Source: Halocafeteria seosinensis (taxonomy: Eukaryota > Sar > Bigyra > Bicosoecida). From it: 64,000 nt of DNA. The stretch's first letter is position 1. The number at the start of each line of letters is the position of its first letter. Shown here in pieces: positions 19,522-31,900 of the stretch. Below the pieces are notes generated by a model that was not told the origin of the DNA, did no database searches, and was given only the letters and a program-made list of their open reading frames with translations. Both the position numbers and the translations under genes were made by a program. The DNA lies in assembly GCA_001687465.1 (NCBI GenBank), contig LVLI01000202.1, positions 1 through 64,000 of the forward strand. Direction: 5' to 3'.

Positions 19522-22283
19522 ATGTCCTCCACAAAAAAGACCAAGATCTCGCTACGTGATATACCGCGTATGGACGAGGCGAAGATGCGTATGGCTCTCA
19601 AACAGCTCTCTGATGACAAGGACACCGATTGGGAATCACAATCACGCGATAACCTGGCGTCAAAGCTTGTGGAAACTATAAAACAACATGGAAACAAAAC
19701 TGAAGTGGAGCTCCCTGTGGAGCAAAAGGCTTCCTCTTCCTCCCATAATGACGCCAGAGATGACCATTCCTCTTCGGAACAAAGTAGTCGAAAGACTAGA
19801 AGAGACCCATACGAAAACGGACAGCAAGGGGAAGAGGATGACGAGGACGTGGGACCGGCGGTCCCGGAGACAGCAGCGCCCTTGGTGAAGAAACGACGGA
19901 AAGGTGAGCCATTTTCCAGAGTTGAGTGACTGGTGTCCTTTGGTCACGTTTGAGAAAAGATGTTGTGGTGAATTTTTTGCAGAACTACCACATGAAAATG
20001 TTTACTTGGAAAGTCTTCCGAATGCGGATATGTACGAAAAAAGTTACATGCACCGAACTCCAGTTACGCACATTAAGATATCGCACCAATATGACTTTGT
20101 TATCACGGTGAGTGTTTCCCTGTATCCAGTGGGAGAATAATTACAATCAAGAAATCAGTTGGACTCTTTTAATCTATCAGGCATCTGAAGACGGGCACTT
20201 GAAATTTTGGAAGAAAATGGAACAAGGGGTTGAGTTTGTCAAACACTTCAAATCACATTTGGGAACTATAACAGATATTGATATTTCGTACGATGGCTCC
20301 AAATTACTTAGTGTCGCTGAAGACTGTGCGATGAAGATCTATGATGTCATTAATTTTGATATGATGCACATGCTTCGCCTTGGTTTTGTCCCTTCCTGTG
20401 CAAAAGTAAGTTTTCGGGTTGCTCACCCTTTTAAATTGAGCTAGAATGCAGTTTGTGACCGCACCACCCTTCCTTGTTTCAGTGGATTTATCCTAGCGCT
20501 TCTTCGCCTCTGTTGGTGGCTGTAGCCGCACGAGGCGAGAATAACATCTACATATACGATGTAGAGAAAGGCAATGAGCCAATCAGCGTTGTAACACTGC
20601 ATTCGTAAGTGCTTCAGACCGAATTTTCGGTCTATTGTCTAGGGCCATATACGTGAGATCGTTTTACAGAGCATCCGTGCTATGTATGAGTTATAATCAA
20701 AAGTATAACACTGTCATTTCAACGGATGCAAGGGGGACTATTGAGTACTGGAAGAGTGATACCTTTGAACCGCCGGGAAAAGACATTACGCGGTTCTCGC
20801 TGAAGGTAGGCGTCCGTTAATCGAATATGTCTCTCTTCACAGAAGCGTGAGTGCTGGCTAACAACTGCTGCAGATGGATACGTCATTGTATGCGCTGACA
20901 CAAGACAATGCTATTCCATGGTCGATCTCCGTGTCGCATGACGGCGAACGCTTCGTTGTTACGTCAAACGATCGAAAGATCAGAGTGTTTAAGTTCCGAT
21001 CTGGCAAGCTTATGAGAACATACGATGAGAGTCTGGAGGTGTATGAAGAGGCCCAGAAAGCAAGTAAACTGCATCTTGACGATATCGATTATGGAAGAAG
21101 AACAGCAGTAGAGCGTGACATGGAAGAGTCGTTGAACGATGTCACAATGCGAACTACTTCGGCCAACGAAACACAGGCACAGTCCCCTGATACCTACGCC
21201 ATTGGGAAATACGTACCTCCTCCAAATGCCATCTTCGATTATAGTGGTCATTTCGTGATTTATCCTACACTGCTCGGGATTAAGGTTGTAAATATTGAAA
21301 CAAACAAAGTGCGCAAGTCTTTGGGTCGAATGGAGCATACCGAGCGCTTTTTGTGCGTAGCATTATATCAGGGCACCCCCAAATTGACCACCCAGCAACG
21401 CCAGTTACAGCAAAAACGGGGAAAATTAACTGGCGATGCATTGGCGGAGGCTCCAAAACCGGACCCTACTGTCTTCTGTGCAGCGTTTCGGAAGCAACGC
21501 TTTTATTTGTTTTCTCGGCGTGAACCTGATGAGGAAGAGGACGAAGGACGGGATGTTTTCAACGAGAAACCGTCTAAAGAAGAAGCAGTAGTTATGGCCG
21601 AGTCCAAACGTAGGGAATCTCTCGGAACGGCGGCGACGCTCCATACTACGCAAGGCGATATATACATAAAATTGTTTCCCGATGAAGCTCCAAAAGCAGT
21701 GGAGAATTTTTGGTAAGTGACCATACTTATGACAGGGACAATTTGCTATTTTAACACTTAAGACTGTGTGCTGCAGTCGTCTCGCCCGTTCGGGATACTA
21801 CGCTCATACAATATTCCATCGTGTGATAAAAGGCTTTATGATTCAAGGGGGTGATCCCAACGTAAGTTAGATGCAGGTATCCTGTGCCAAATTCGATCCT
21901 TGAACCGCGTCGATGTTTGTGCAGGGTGATGGAACCGGTGGAGAGAGTATTTGGGGAGGGGAATTCGAGGATGAATTCCACCGCAATTTGAAGCATGATA
22001 GACCGTTCACAGTATCAATGGCTAACGCCGGCCCGAACACAAACGGGAGTCAGTTTTTTATTACAACAGCTCCTTGCCCCTGGTTGGATAATAAACACAC
22101 GGTATGTCTCTTCGGTTGGGCAGCGCTTTATTCCTGCAGAATGAGTGTGTCATTTCGATGCAGATTTTTGGACGAGTGACCAAGGGTTCCGATACTGTGA
22201 CGAGTATCGAAAACGTTAAAGTAGATAAGACAGACAAGCCGTATGAAGATATCCAGATTGTCAATATTGATATAAAGACATAA
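19522..22283 (+). CDS. PPWD1-like WD40-cyclophilin (peptidyl-prolyl isomerase)
   Basis: Nine exons join in frame: 19522-19903, 19983-20107, 20181-20405, 20483-20604, 20670-20805, 20874-21712, 21777-21861, 21925-22101, 22164-22283, giving 736 residues with eight introns of 63-79 nt. After an acidic, basic-clustered N-terminus come WD repeats; [14 protein letters not shown] and [14 protein letters not shown] match the PPWD1 family closely. The C-terminal cyclophilin domain has [15 protein letters not shown] (catalytic Arg), NGSQFFITT (Gln, Phe), CPWLDNKH (the cyclosporin-site Trp and His) and ends [12 protein letters not shown]1 is a nuclear spliceosome-associated prolyl isomerase. All catalytic residues are retained. 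The gene ends 20 bp from the convergent neighbour. Confidence 0.95.
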
Positions 22284-22303
22284 TTAGCTTGATCTGACTG
22301 TCT

Positions 22304-24397
22304 TCATTTGTTCCCGAGTACTTCGGCCACTTTTTGACCATCAGGAAGTGCAGGAACAGCGGACGAAAACAGCACTCGGTTCTGACCAGTCAGGTACTGT
22401 GTGTAGGACTTTTGTGGACTAGGCGCAGAATTTCTTCTCGTGGTTTCACTATTGTCATGCAGCTGCTCGTTTTCTCCATTTTGTAAATGGGAAGCATCTT
22501 CGGAATACTTTCGTATAGATCTTCGCATTCTCTGAGGCACATCTTCACACTTTTCTTGAATAAACTTCTGGAGCAGTTGCTTCCTCTTCTCTTCACTATG
22601 TTCCCGTCCAGCTGATCGGCTCGAAGGAGTCGTCTCGACCCGTTCATTTCCTTCTGCTTCAGCTCCTGTTCTCAACATCGCCGGTTGAGCCCCCTCTGCC
22701 GGTGTATCGGCTTCTGAACCCACTTCTTGACTATATTGCATCACCAGTTTGTTGAGCTCCGCATCCGTCATTTTATCCGATGGTTGGTCCAGTGTCGTAC
22801 CAGACATATTGCGCGTGAGAGCACCCTCATCATTGTCACGTTTTGCTTTATACTTGTTTAGCCCCTTCCATCGGATTTCTTTGTCCTGAGAGGCAGTTCC
22901 CGATCCTCGATTTCTAGGAACAGGAGGCGGCGGGGGAGGAGTAGGTGGTAACTCTGTGTTGTTCGGATCCTGTTGAGACTGTAGTATGTTATCTCTAGCC
23001 GCCGCTCCTTGCTTCTCGGAATGAAGTCTCGAGAAAACGGTGTCTCGCACTAACGCCTGGGTTTTGTCACTTAAGGAAGGCTTCGATCCTGCCCGTTGAG
23101 AATGTCCAATTCTCCTAGGATTCTTGGACCTCGTAGATCGAGAAGGCTGAGACACCATATGGGAATGCTTTTTTGGGCGTTCGTCAGCCTTTCGCCTTGC
23201 AGTCCTTAATGGTCCATTTTCGTCCTCATTCCATCTATTATTAGTAGCCTTGCTCTTATTGTCATCTTCTTCGTTGATTCTTGACAATAGCTTCTCACGT
23301 ATTCGAGAATATTCTTTTTTGTTTACTCTTCTCTGTTGACTTTTTCCTTCCAAGCTCGGTTGTCCCCTTGGCACGGACTGCTGCTTGGGAACAGCGGGTT
23401 TTCGTTTCTCCCTCTTCGAAGTTGTAGAAGTAGACGGCTTACCGTCCTGCAACCGTGGCGGGGCCTTTGTGGTACTTCTAGAGTTGGTGGGAGGCCTATC
23501 CTCCGAAAATCGCGGCGAGGTGCTTCCAAATGGAGCAGTTTTCCCCAAGCGAGAAGTGCTTGATGGTGAGACTGAGGGTTTTGACTGTGTCGTTCCACCA
23601 GGGGAACGATGAGTACCGTTGTCTGCATGTTGTCCAGCAGCCGAGTTGTAGTCTCTGGTGGTGGAGGAGTTCCCTCCGTCCGTCGCAGAGTTTTGTTTTG
23701 CCGCTGCGTCTTGCGAACTTCGTCTTTGTGCATCTTCTTGCATAATTTGTCTCTTAGCCTCCACAAAGGGCTGGTAGACTGTTTCAAGGTAGGTCTTTAG
23801 GGGCATTGGCCGAGCGGTACTTTCTTCCGGACGGCGAACCATAACATGTGGGACATCGTCGATCATTTTCACACGAACCCTGAGTTTTTCAACAGAATGG
23901 GAATTGCGGCTACCTGTTTTCTGCGCTGTTACTTTTGCCTCTTCAGAAGGAGTCGTTGCAACACTGGGGTCCGCGGTAGTAGCTGGTGTTTCGATAGGTG
24001 GGGCTCCTCCCGTTTCGCCCGCAGAGAGTCTACGAAATTTGATGGGCATAATAGAGCCTTGCTGCGTTGTTACCGAGTTTATGACATTGGCAACGGCACT
24101 CTCCACCGAGTGGCAAGCCGTGGTGTAGGCCAGAGTAACTCCACTATGACGGTTGTCCTCTTCCTGACCATCCGCCGCCGTACTTGTGGTAGCATTCGAC
24201 CCCTTGGAAGGCGACGACTCCCGCGTAGGACTCTTTTTAGAAGGAGATGACGGCGTTTTCGATCGCGTTTTCAGACGTCTCAAGGGATCATTCACAGTAT
24301 ATCTGTAGTCCACGGACGCTCTTTCACATGCCAGACTGGAGACATGCTGTGCAAACTCTTGAATGACATCTCTCCATACTATGGACTCTGTGCTCAT
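22304..24397 (-). CDS. Large disordered protein, unidentified
   Basis: A single exon of 697 residues from ATG 24397. An earlier in-frame ATG at 24484 exists, but a TATATATAATA-type sequence lies between the two, favouring the downstream one. Residues 1-50 (SIVWRDVIQEFAQHVSSLAC) look helical; most of the rest is low-complexity, rich in S, T, P, R and K, with a polyproline run (TPPPPPPPVP) in the second half. A moderately conserved-looking helix (LNKLVMQYSQEV) precedes the C-terminus. No catalytic domain is visible. Composition suits a nuclear or cytoskeletal scaffold, but no function is assigned. Confidence 0.75.
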   Translation of the reverse strand: MSTESIVWRDVIQEFAQHVSSLACERASVDYRYTVNDPLRRLKTRSKTPSSPSKKSPTRESSPSKGSNATTSTAADGQEEDNRHSGVTLAYTTACHSVESAVANVINSVTTQQGSIMPIKFRRLSAGETGGAPPIETPATTADPSVATTPSEEAKVTAQKTGSRNSHSVEKLRVRVKMIDDVPHVMVRRPEESTARPMPLKTYLETVYQPFVEAKRQIMQEDAQRRSSQDAAAKQNSATDGGNSSTTRDYNSAAGQHADNGTHRSPGGTTQSKPSVSPSSTSRLGKTAPFGSTSPRFSEDRPPTNSRSTTKAPPRLQDGKPSTSTTSKREKRKPAVPKQQSVPRGQPSLEGKSQQRRVNKKEYSRIREKLLSRINEEDDNKSKATNNRWNEDENGPLRTARRKADERPKKHSHMVSQPSRSTRSKNPRRIGHSQRAGSKPSLSDKTQALVRDTVFSRLHSEKQGAAARDNILQSQQDPNNTELPPTPPPPPPVPRNRGSGTASQDKEIRWKGLNKYKAKRDNDEGALTRNMSGTTLDQPSDKMTDAELNKLVMQYSQEVGSEADTPAEGAQPAMLRTGAEAEGNERVETTPSSRSAGREHSEEKRKQLLQKFIQEKCEDVPQRMRRSIRKYSEDASHLQNGENEQLHDNSETTRRNSAPSPQKSYTQYLTGQNRVLFSSAVPALPDGQKVAEVLGNK

Positions 24398-24917
24398 ATT
24401 TGGGGGAGTGTCTGAGTCTGTGGAACCTTTGGAGCGTGTATATATAATACAATAAGCCGTAGAATCTGCCCTCCTCCGAAACAAAGCAAGAAGATCTGGT
24501 TTATTTGCTCATTTCTCTTGGTACCACACTGAATCAATGTACACCACTTTGTTCAGTCAATAAGTACTTCTTCATCCAGCGAAAATTGACCAACAATACT
24601 GGCTGTACAACCAATAATTCAAGGAGACACGGGCCGGGAACTTCAAGGATACAGTCTTCAGCCGAAGTTCAGCGTCCTCCTGCCATGGACAACACCGGAA
24701 GCAGGACCACCATTCCGGCATTGTAAAGAGGCAATGAATGGTACTGGAATAAGTTTGTTTGTATGGTTGTGGCGGTGCGGAGAACTTGTTAATCAGAATA
24801 ACTTCCACGGGTCACCCAATTGGACTACAACGTACGTCCTACCAAGGAGTATTCAACTGAAGAACCGATGCACATTTTTCCGGATACTACACGTTTTGAA
24901 AAGACAAGCTACGCAAT
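24398..24917. other. Intergenic between disordered-protein gene and aminopeptidase
   Basis: Contains the TATATATAATA-type box at about 24437-24447 upstream of the minus-strand gene. No other feature recognised. Confidence 0.4.
24437..24450 (-). promoter_or_regulatory. Possible TATA box for the 22304-24397 gene
   Basis: An A/T-only stretch (minus strand TATTATATATAC) 40-50 bp upstream of ATG 24397. Position and sequence suit a TATA element; there is no other evidence. Confidence 0.3.
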
Positions 24918-27900
24918 CTACTCCGAAGACACACTATTCGCAACTTTGGACAGAACCTCATACGTTTCTCCACTCAGCTTGCCTTCTCCGCTGTTATGAG
25001 AAGCAAGAAGATTGTTGACCTTCTGCACAACGAGATTCTGTTGTTTTGGTGGCAGTCTAGTTACAGAAGAAAAGATCCTAGCTACAGCAGAAGCTACATG
25101 AGGGTTCATCTTGTCCAAGCGCGCGATGCTCTCCCGAATGAACTCGTAACCGCTTCCATCATGGGCGTGGAAACGCGAAATATTTCCCCGAGCAAAACCA
25201 CCAATCAACGAGCGTACTTTGTTGGGGTTCTTCCAATCAAGGAAATCTGGATGCTCTGTTAGTCGCTTCACGTCTTCGAGCGAGCCGTACATTGCTTGAA
25301 TCGAGATCCACCTGACGAGACCACGACAATATTCAGATTTGCAAGCACTTCTCATAATAGTATCCCGTCGGCACTTACTTGTCCACAGCTAAACTTTCGT
25401 GGCAAAATCTGGAATGAAACAAATCAATGCTTTTTTGTCGTTCTTCATGTGTCGAGGGCACCGACATAAGAATGTTGAAAGCAGTTTGAGCTTCAGTCAT
25501 CTGAGGGAATAGCAGAACAGTCGAGTACCAGTCCTGTCTAATACACACGATTGTAAGTTCTCACCACTTACATTTTTGCACTGCTGGAGCATGTAGAAGG
25601 CAGACGTAACCGTGTTGACCTCAGCCTGAGAGACGTCCAAAGATGGCCCTTTCCCCATTGGTGTTTCGCAAAAAGGTGAGTTCATTATATTGAAAACTAC
25701 AGACCGTAAAGTTCTCTTTCCTTGTTCAGTCAAATCCAAAGAATACGGATACTGCCCAGTAAAATCTTCGTCGCCCAGCTGGGCACTGAGTGCTCGGAAA
25801 CAAGCCAACAAATCTTCTTGTAGTTCATGAGCCATATGGCGCCGCATAAGACTCTTTGCTTCTGCTAATGCAACAGGATCCGCTACTCCCTGTGGATTCT
25901 GGGTAGTGGCGTCTCCCACCAAAACAGAGAGCGGTGGAAGTCCAATGATTCGAGCCACAGTCGCCTTATCCGCTCGTTCGTCTTGAAGAAGTTGGCGAGC
26001 TGCCGTCAAAAACTTCTGACAAAACTCACTTAGTTGATCACAACTCTCTCCGTTTGCAAGCTTTTCGAATAGTTCGAGAACAACCTTCGTAGCCAACTTG
26101 TTGCCTGCTTCCCAACGATTGAATGGGTCCGAATCAAACGCCATAAGGAACAATGATTCCATAGTTTCTCGTTCACTTTGCGTTTCTGACTTATCAGAAA
26201 ATACCTTCTCTTCCCCTGCATTATCATTTTGCTGTAAGCGAATCGGAGCCGAAAACCCTCGTAGCAAAGAGGGAACCACAGGACATTTGTTCAATTCAGT
26301 GGCTGGGAGCAGGCGCTCACTCTCAACGCCCCGGTTTGACTTGGCTTTGTTTACGGCCTCACCGAGATTGGTGAACTCAAATGTCTGATGCCGCGTAGTC
26401 AGATGCAAGATAACGTATTGATCTCCCCAATCTTGTGAATTGTTACCGAGGCCCTGCGCGCCAGAGCTGGCTCCCGCAATGCCCTGTCCATACACTGGAT
26501 CCTTCGGATCTGACACCTGGTTTCCGTCTCGAGCTACCGGCTTGAGATCTTTGCCGTCTGGGCCTAACAGACCAAACCGAATTGGAATGTGCAACGGAGG
26601 CTTCTCTTCTTTATTCTCTTCATTCGGAGTAATAGGTACCCGTTGAGATAGATGAAGGGTATAAGTTCCCTTGCTTTCATTCCACTCTCCGCGCCAGTAT
26701 ACTTGCGGTGTGCCTGGGGTGCTGTACCAAAGGCGGAACTGCGCCATAGGCAGCTTCATCCGCTTTTGGGCTTCCTGTTCAATACTCTCTTGGCCTCCAG
26801 CCCACTCGTTTGCTTTCCCAAAGTTTGTTTTAAAATTGTTAAGCCACTCAGTAGAATCAACTATATTGGTACTCCAAGGTACTCGCTCCCCTGCGTGCTC
26901 CACCAAAGCATCCTCCAAAGCCGTTACCCAATCCTCGCAAGTAACTGCCGAGCCATCATGGCGATTAAAGTATAGCTCTGCTGCTTTTCTAAAAGCGGCA
27001 GGGCCCAACAGTGTAGCAGACATTCGGATAACTTCTGAGCCCTTTTCGTAAACGGTTGCAGTGTAAAGGTTGTTCATCCCAAGAACTTTATCAGGCCGAA
27101 CAGGATGAGCCATTGAACCTTGGTCTTCGGTAAACTGGGATGCACGCAAGCCGATAGTCTTTTCAATACGGCGCAGTGCACGCGAGAGACGGTCGGAGGA
27201 AAATTCTTCTTCGCGGAAAACTGTCAGCCCCTCTTTCAAGGTAAGCTGCAGCCAGTCCCGCAGAGTCACTCTATTGCCGGACCAGTTATGAAAGTACTCA
27301 TGGCCAACAACAGCCAAGATTGTATTGAAGTCGTCATCCGTTGCAACCATTTTGTCTGCCAAGATGAATTTTGTGTTGAAGATGTTCAAAGACTTGTTTT
27401 CCATGGCACCTGTAAAGGGTCATTTTGAAGCAAAACAATAGAGGCGTTGCTGACTTTTTAACTGTGTATGACCGCACACCTACCAGAATTGAAGTCATCA
27501 ATAGCCACGAGATTGAACACGTTTGAATCATATTCACGGTCATAAGCAATTTCGTCCCATTGAATAGCCATTTTCACACTCTTCATTGCATGATAACATT
27601 TGTCGATGTCTTTCTTGTCCGCAAAGACACGGATTTCAACATTGCGCCCACTCTTAGTTGTTAGGGTCTCACTGATATGACTTTTATCTGTCGCAACTAG
27701 AGCGAAAAGGTAAGATGGTTTGTAGAACGGGTCCTCCCAGCGAACCCAGTGTTTCCCATTTCCAACCTCTCCTTGTTCAACAAGATTCCCATTCGACAGC
27801 AGGACGGGGTACTTTTCTTTATCTGCCTCCATGTAGACCGTATACTTCGAAGTCACGTCGGGTCGATCAACGTGATAAACGAATTTCCGCATCCCTTCGG

Positions 27901-28622
27901 CTTCCATTTGAGTGCAAAACGTATTCCCACTCTTGTAGAGTCCTTCAAGTGTGGTGTTCTCCGCCGGATTCTCTTCCACGTTTATTTGCACCTGAGCCTC
28001 TTGAGTGGAATCTGAAAGGCCCAGGACATCTGCAGGAATCGTAAGTTTCTTTTGCTCCTCGTCTTTCTGCGGTAATAAAGAGAATGAAGCAATCAGTTGA
28101 GTCTGATCTAAAACAGTCAGGCGTACCTGAAATTGAGACTCTGAAAGCACGTTCCCATTGACCTGGATGGACTTCAACTCAAACAGCGAGGAGCCATCCA
28201 ACACAAGGGGATGAGGCGCGTCTTTCGAAAACGCTCTCTGAGGATTGCGTTTGACGGAAAGCGTGTTCTGCACACGTGTAACGGGGGTATCCAGCCATAC
28301 TTTCAGCTCCACCTGCAAGCTCACATATCGCTCAGGATATGGTTGTGATTAAAAGTCTTGGTCTGAGAGGAGATCTTACATCAGGCACCAAGTACGCCGG
28401 AGGCGTGTAATCACTTCGATCCATAGACATTTTATGAAATTCGTTCGGCGAGTTGTAGTGAAAATGACGAGTTCCAGGAGCAATGCAAGGGGTGCTAGTC
28501 CTCGAAAATGACAAACACGGGTAAGATATGCTTCGTAAGGGAAGAAACCGGGAGGTTGTGGGTTTGGATACAAGTCCACGCAGTGGCTTACAAGAGGCAG
28601 TGAATCCTCTTCGTATCAACAT
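24918..28622 (-). CDS. PepN-type M1 aminopeptidase
   Basis: Five exons (28380-28622, 27484-28312, 25572-27409, 25379-25500, 24918-25311), introns of 67-74 nt, encode 1,141 residues. This is a zinc metallopeptidase of family M1, closest to bacterial PepN rather than animal APN: PPAYLVPDVELKV opens the N-domain and DFNSGAMENKSLNIFNTKF and GHEYFHNWSGNRVTLRDW...LKEG form the active site (HEXXH-18-E). It releases N-terminal amino acids. The GAMEN motif is split by the second intron just after its first base. The C-terminal helical domain (WISIQAMYGSLEDVKRLTEH) is complete. The first ~65 residues are basic, serine-rich and lack acids, which suggests a mitochondrial or plastid presequence. A 300-bp divergent promoter region separates it from the next gene. 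Confidence 0.94.
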
Positions 28623-28921
28623 GGAAGGAGAAGAACCAATCAGCTACCCTACAGGTAACAATTACTTTTGACGTCTGTTACACAAGGGACTAATCACAAC
28701 AGGAAGGCTTCTTCATCACTGTTCGAGTCGAAGCCGCAAGGGTTAAGCGAGCAATCTTTTCTTGACCTCATAACTTCAACTTGAAGACAGCTTGAAAGGT
28801 GTTCCTTCTCCTTTTCATTCATCGTATTAACTAGGTGTCGCCCGTGGAATTGTGGAGATGAGGATGGTCGTATAAGGCGAGGAATACGTTGGTATTGCAG
28901 CACTGGCTTGTATCGTAGCGT

Positions 28922-31900
28922 ATGGAAGCGGTACGGCCTGAAAGTCGAAGTAGAAGTCAAGAGACTCCTACGACTTGCGGCAAGGTTGCTACGGTTTCTC
29001 ATAGCGTTAAACACGACACTACGCGTTCCAATGAAGGAAATACGACAATCGAACACGGTCGTCCGCCTCCCACACCTCCTGTGTATATCCATGATGGATA
29101 CTTTGGCAACGATACTGAGCTAAAGGAATCGTTCTCCTCCGGCTCGAACAAAATGAACGGCAACCAGACCTCTTTGAATGGCTCCAAAACGGCAACTGCA
29201 GGCGCCTCAAGCACAGCCAAGCCCACAAATGATGGAGAAATCCGGACGAAGCGGTCATCGGCTTACAGGAAAAATGATGTGAATTCACTAACAGGGAGTA
29301 CGGACCAACTGTCACTTGACAACCAACCGCGTCAGTCTTCGCGCGAGAGCACGGGAAACTCTTCAAATACTCAGCATAGTCCCCTATTTCATAGCCGTCA
29401 AGGTCGCTCACGAAGTGGCGCTTTTAGCGAAGCTTCTGATGACGGGAGGAGAGTCCGTTCAGCTATACAGCAAGGGAAGGTCACCGAGGCGTTGGGGATC
29501 CTGCAGAGCAATCCAGTGATACTTAGCTTACCAGATATGAATCCTCTTCACGATATACTACCCTTGATATTACACTCCTTGGCGGAAAGTTATGATAGTT
29601 ATGGAATCCAGGGAAATGAAGGCGTTTACTTTGATTTCTATCGCTACTTGCACAAGTGTATGACACGAGAAGAGAAGGCATCTACTCAGACGCTGGCAAC
29701 GATGTTCTATGCGGCCTGCAAGTTTAACCAAACCGATTTTGCTGACTGGATCCTCGTCGAAATATCTTCCAAGACTCAATTGAGTATCGACCGTCTGGCA
29801 GTGGATAGGTCGTACCGGTATAATCGTCTTCGGCACTGTGGATTGCACTATGTGGCTCGCAACGGAAACGTTAGGCTTCTCCAACACCTTAGCAAGTACT
29901 GCTCTGCGTCGCCGTTGCTGTTGGAATCTTCGTTATTAATGCAGTTTCCTCAGGGTCAAGAAGGAATGGAGCTCTCGTCGCTGTATATTGCTGCATCTCA
30001 GCGTCACAAGGGATTTGTCAGACACGCCATAGAAAGCCANCGCCACAAGTTCGACGATGAAGGGATGACTGCAGAATCTACAACGGCAGTGCAGAACTCA
30101 TCTTCGACAGGCTCCTCTGATAATAGGCTACGAGTTCCCGCCGGCCTGCGGCAGCTGGTGATGTGCTTAATGATACATGGGCTTGTTGCCTTAGATGACG
30201 TACCCACCGCTGAGTGGATTCGAAGGGAATGCATGTCTCTTGATCCCATTGTTTTGACTCTCCCTATGGCTACTTCGGCGGATGGACAGGGAAACTTGCG
30301 TTTCCCGCCTTCGATGGATAGGTCTACTGATGGACAAGCAGCAGCGCCTTTGTCACTACCGAAGGAAAAGAACGGGGAAAAGAGCCCCGAAAACTCTGAG
30401 TCTCAACAAAAACTCTCAGACGATAGGAAGTATATCCTGGGACGTAAGAGTCAGAACGTCCCGAGTGCCCAAAGCACGAACGAGGCAACGAACTGTTTGG
30501 CGCTACATTTGTGTTTATACCGTCTTCCCCCTTCCCCGCACCAAGCGAAGAGTGTTCCTTCGGCAGCCACTGCAGCTGGTATTTCTCTTAACCCCTCTGG
30601 CGGCCCTGAAGATGTGGTTCCTCGGCGGAGTGCGGTTGAACGCCTAAGAGAATATACCGCAGAATTTCGGCAGGAATTCCGTGGAGAAAAATCTCAGCAA
30701 AAAAGAAACGACCAGCAGCAGGAGAGTGACAATGCTGCCGTAAACTCTATCTTGCATCAACATATATACAATTATAGTGATCAAGGTCGTCCTGCTGCAC
30801 CTCACCCTGCGTTAAACATGTTTGGTTGGCTGCTGAACCATTTCCCCTGGTTGGCCAGCCGGCCGTTCTGTATTATGACTGGAGAAGCAAGCCAAAAGCG
30901 TTTAGAGTGGAGGAATGCGTTCCACAGTGCGTGCAGTGTAGGCTGTCGTTCTGCCGCGGAACAACTCCTTGATGTTGATCCTGAACTGTTACACACATAT
31001 TCGTACAGTGTACAGTTAGGAACTTGCTCGAAACTTCAAGATCCCTCTACGTGCTCTGATGATGTGATCGAGTTCCACCCACTGTTTATCACTATTGGAC
31101 ACTGCAGACTAACTGGGCAGTTCGACTTCCTCAGATGGTTGTTAAGTCACTATGAAGAGCAAACGATCGACCGCGAAGTTTACGAAGCATGTCAGGGCCT
31201 GCATGTAATGGTTCCTGATTTTGTTAAGGATGTATGTAAGAATACCGGACTAAGCTTGAGAAGGATGATGGGTATGCCTTCGCGATCCAAAGTATCCAGT
31301 GGTCGGTGGTCTTCCCAAAATACCAGTCGTTTAAGCAGTCAGAGTCGCACCGAGAGTATGGAAGGTGGGTCCAATATCAAAGGTACATCGTTTAACAGTA
31401 ATCGCTCCAGAAGTGAGACGGATAGCACATCTGAGACACCGATTGCATCACCGCAGCAGTATGGAGCTTCACGAGGCATTTCATTGGATAACAATTTTCA
31501 CTTAGATTCTTTTGGTGCCGACGATGCATCTGATGCGTTTCCGGATGACAGTTCCCATACATCGGATCATCAAACAAGACCTGCAAAAAACAAGAAGAAT
31601 ACGTCTGAGAAAGGAAAGAGAAGAGGTAACGAGAAGAATAGAAAGAAAGAAAGGGGGCGGAGAAGGAAAACCAAAGGTGCGCGTGATACGGACGTGGACG
31701 AGAGTGACACACCGTCTCACCAACGGTCTCGAGGGGATACCTCACAGAGCGCTGACGCTCTGCTGATGAGCCATCAGGATGACGAGACAGATGTAGACAG
31801 GTCCAGGTGTCTACTGAAGCACAGTGGCGGAAGCAATGTAAATGATATGAGCCGGATTCCAAGCTATGAATCAAACATATCTGAAGCGGAAGCCCAGCAT

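Noticed and set aside
22390-24250. Several frames opposite the disordered protein (both strands)
   Set aside because: They are shadows of a low-complexity coding region in other frames.
28694-29411. Minus-strand frames at the start of the KEN-domain gene
   Set aside because: They mirror the Ser/Arg-rich coding sequence on the plus strand and carry no motif.
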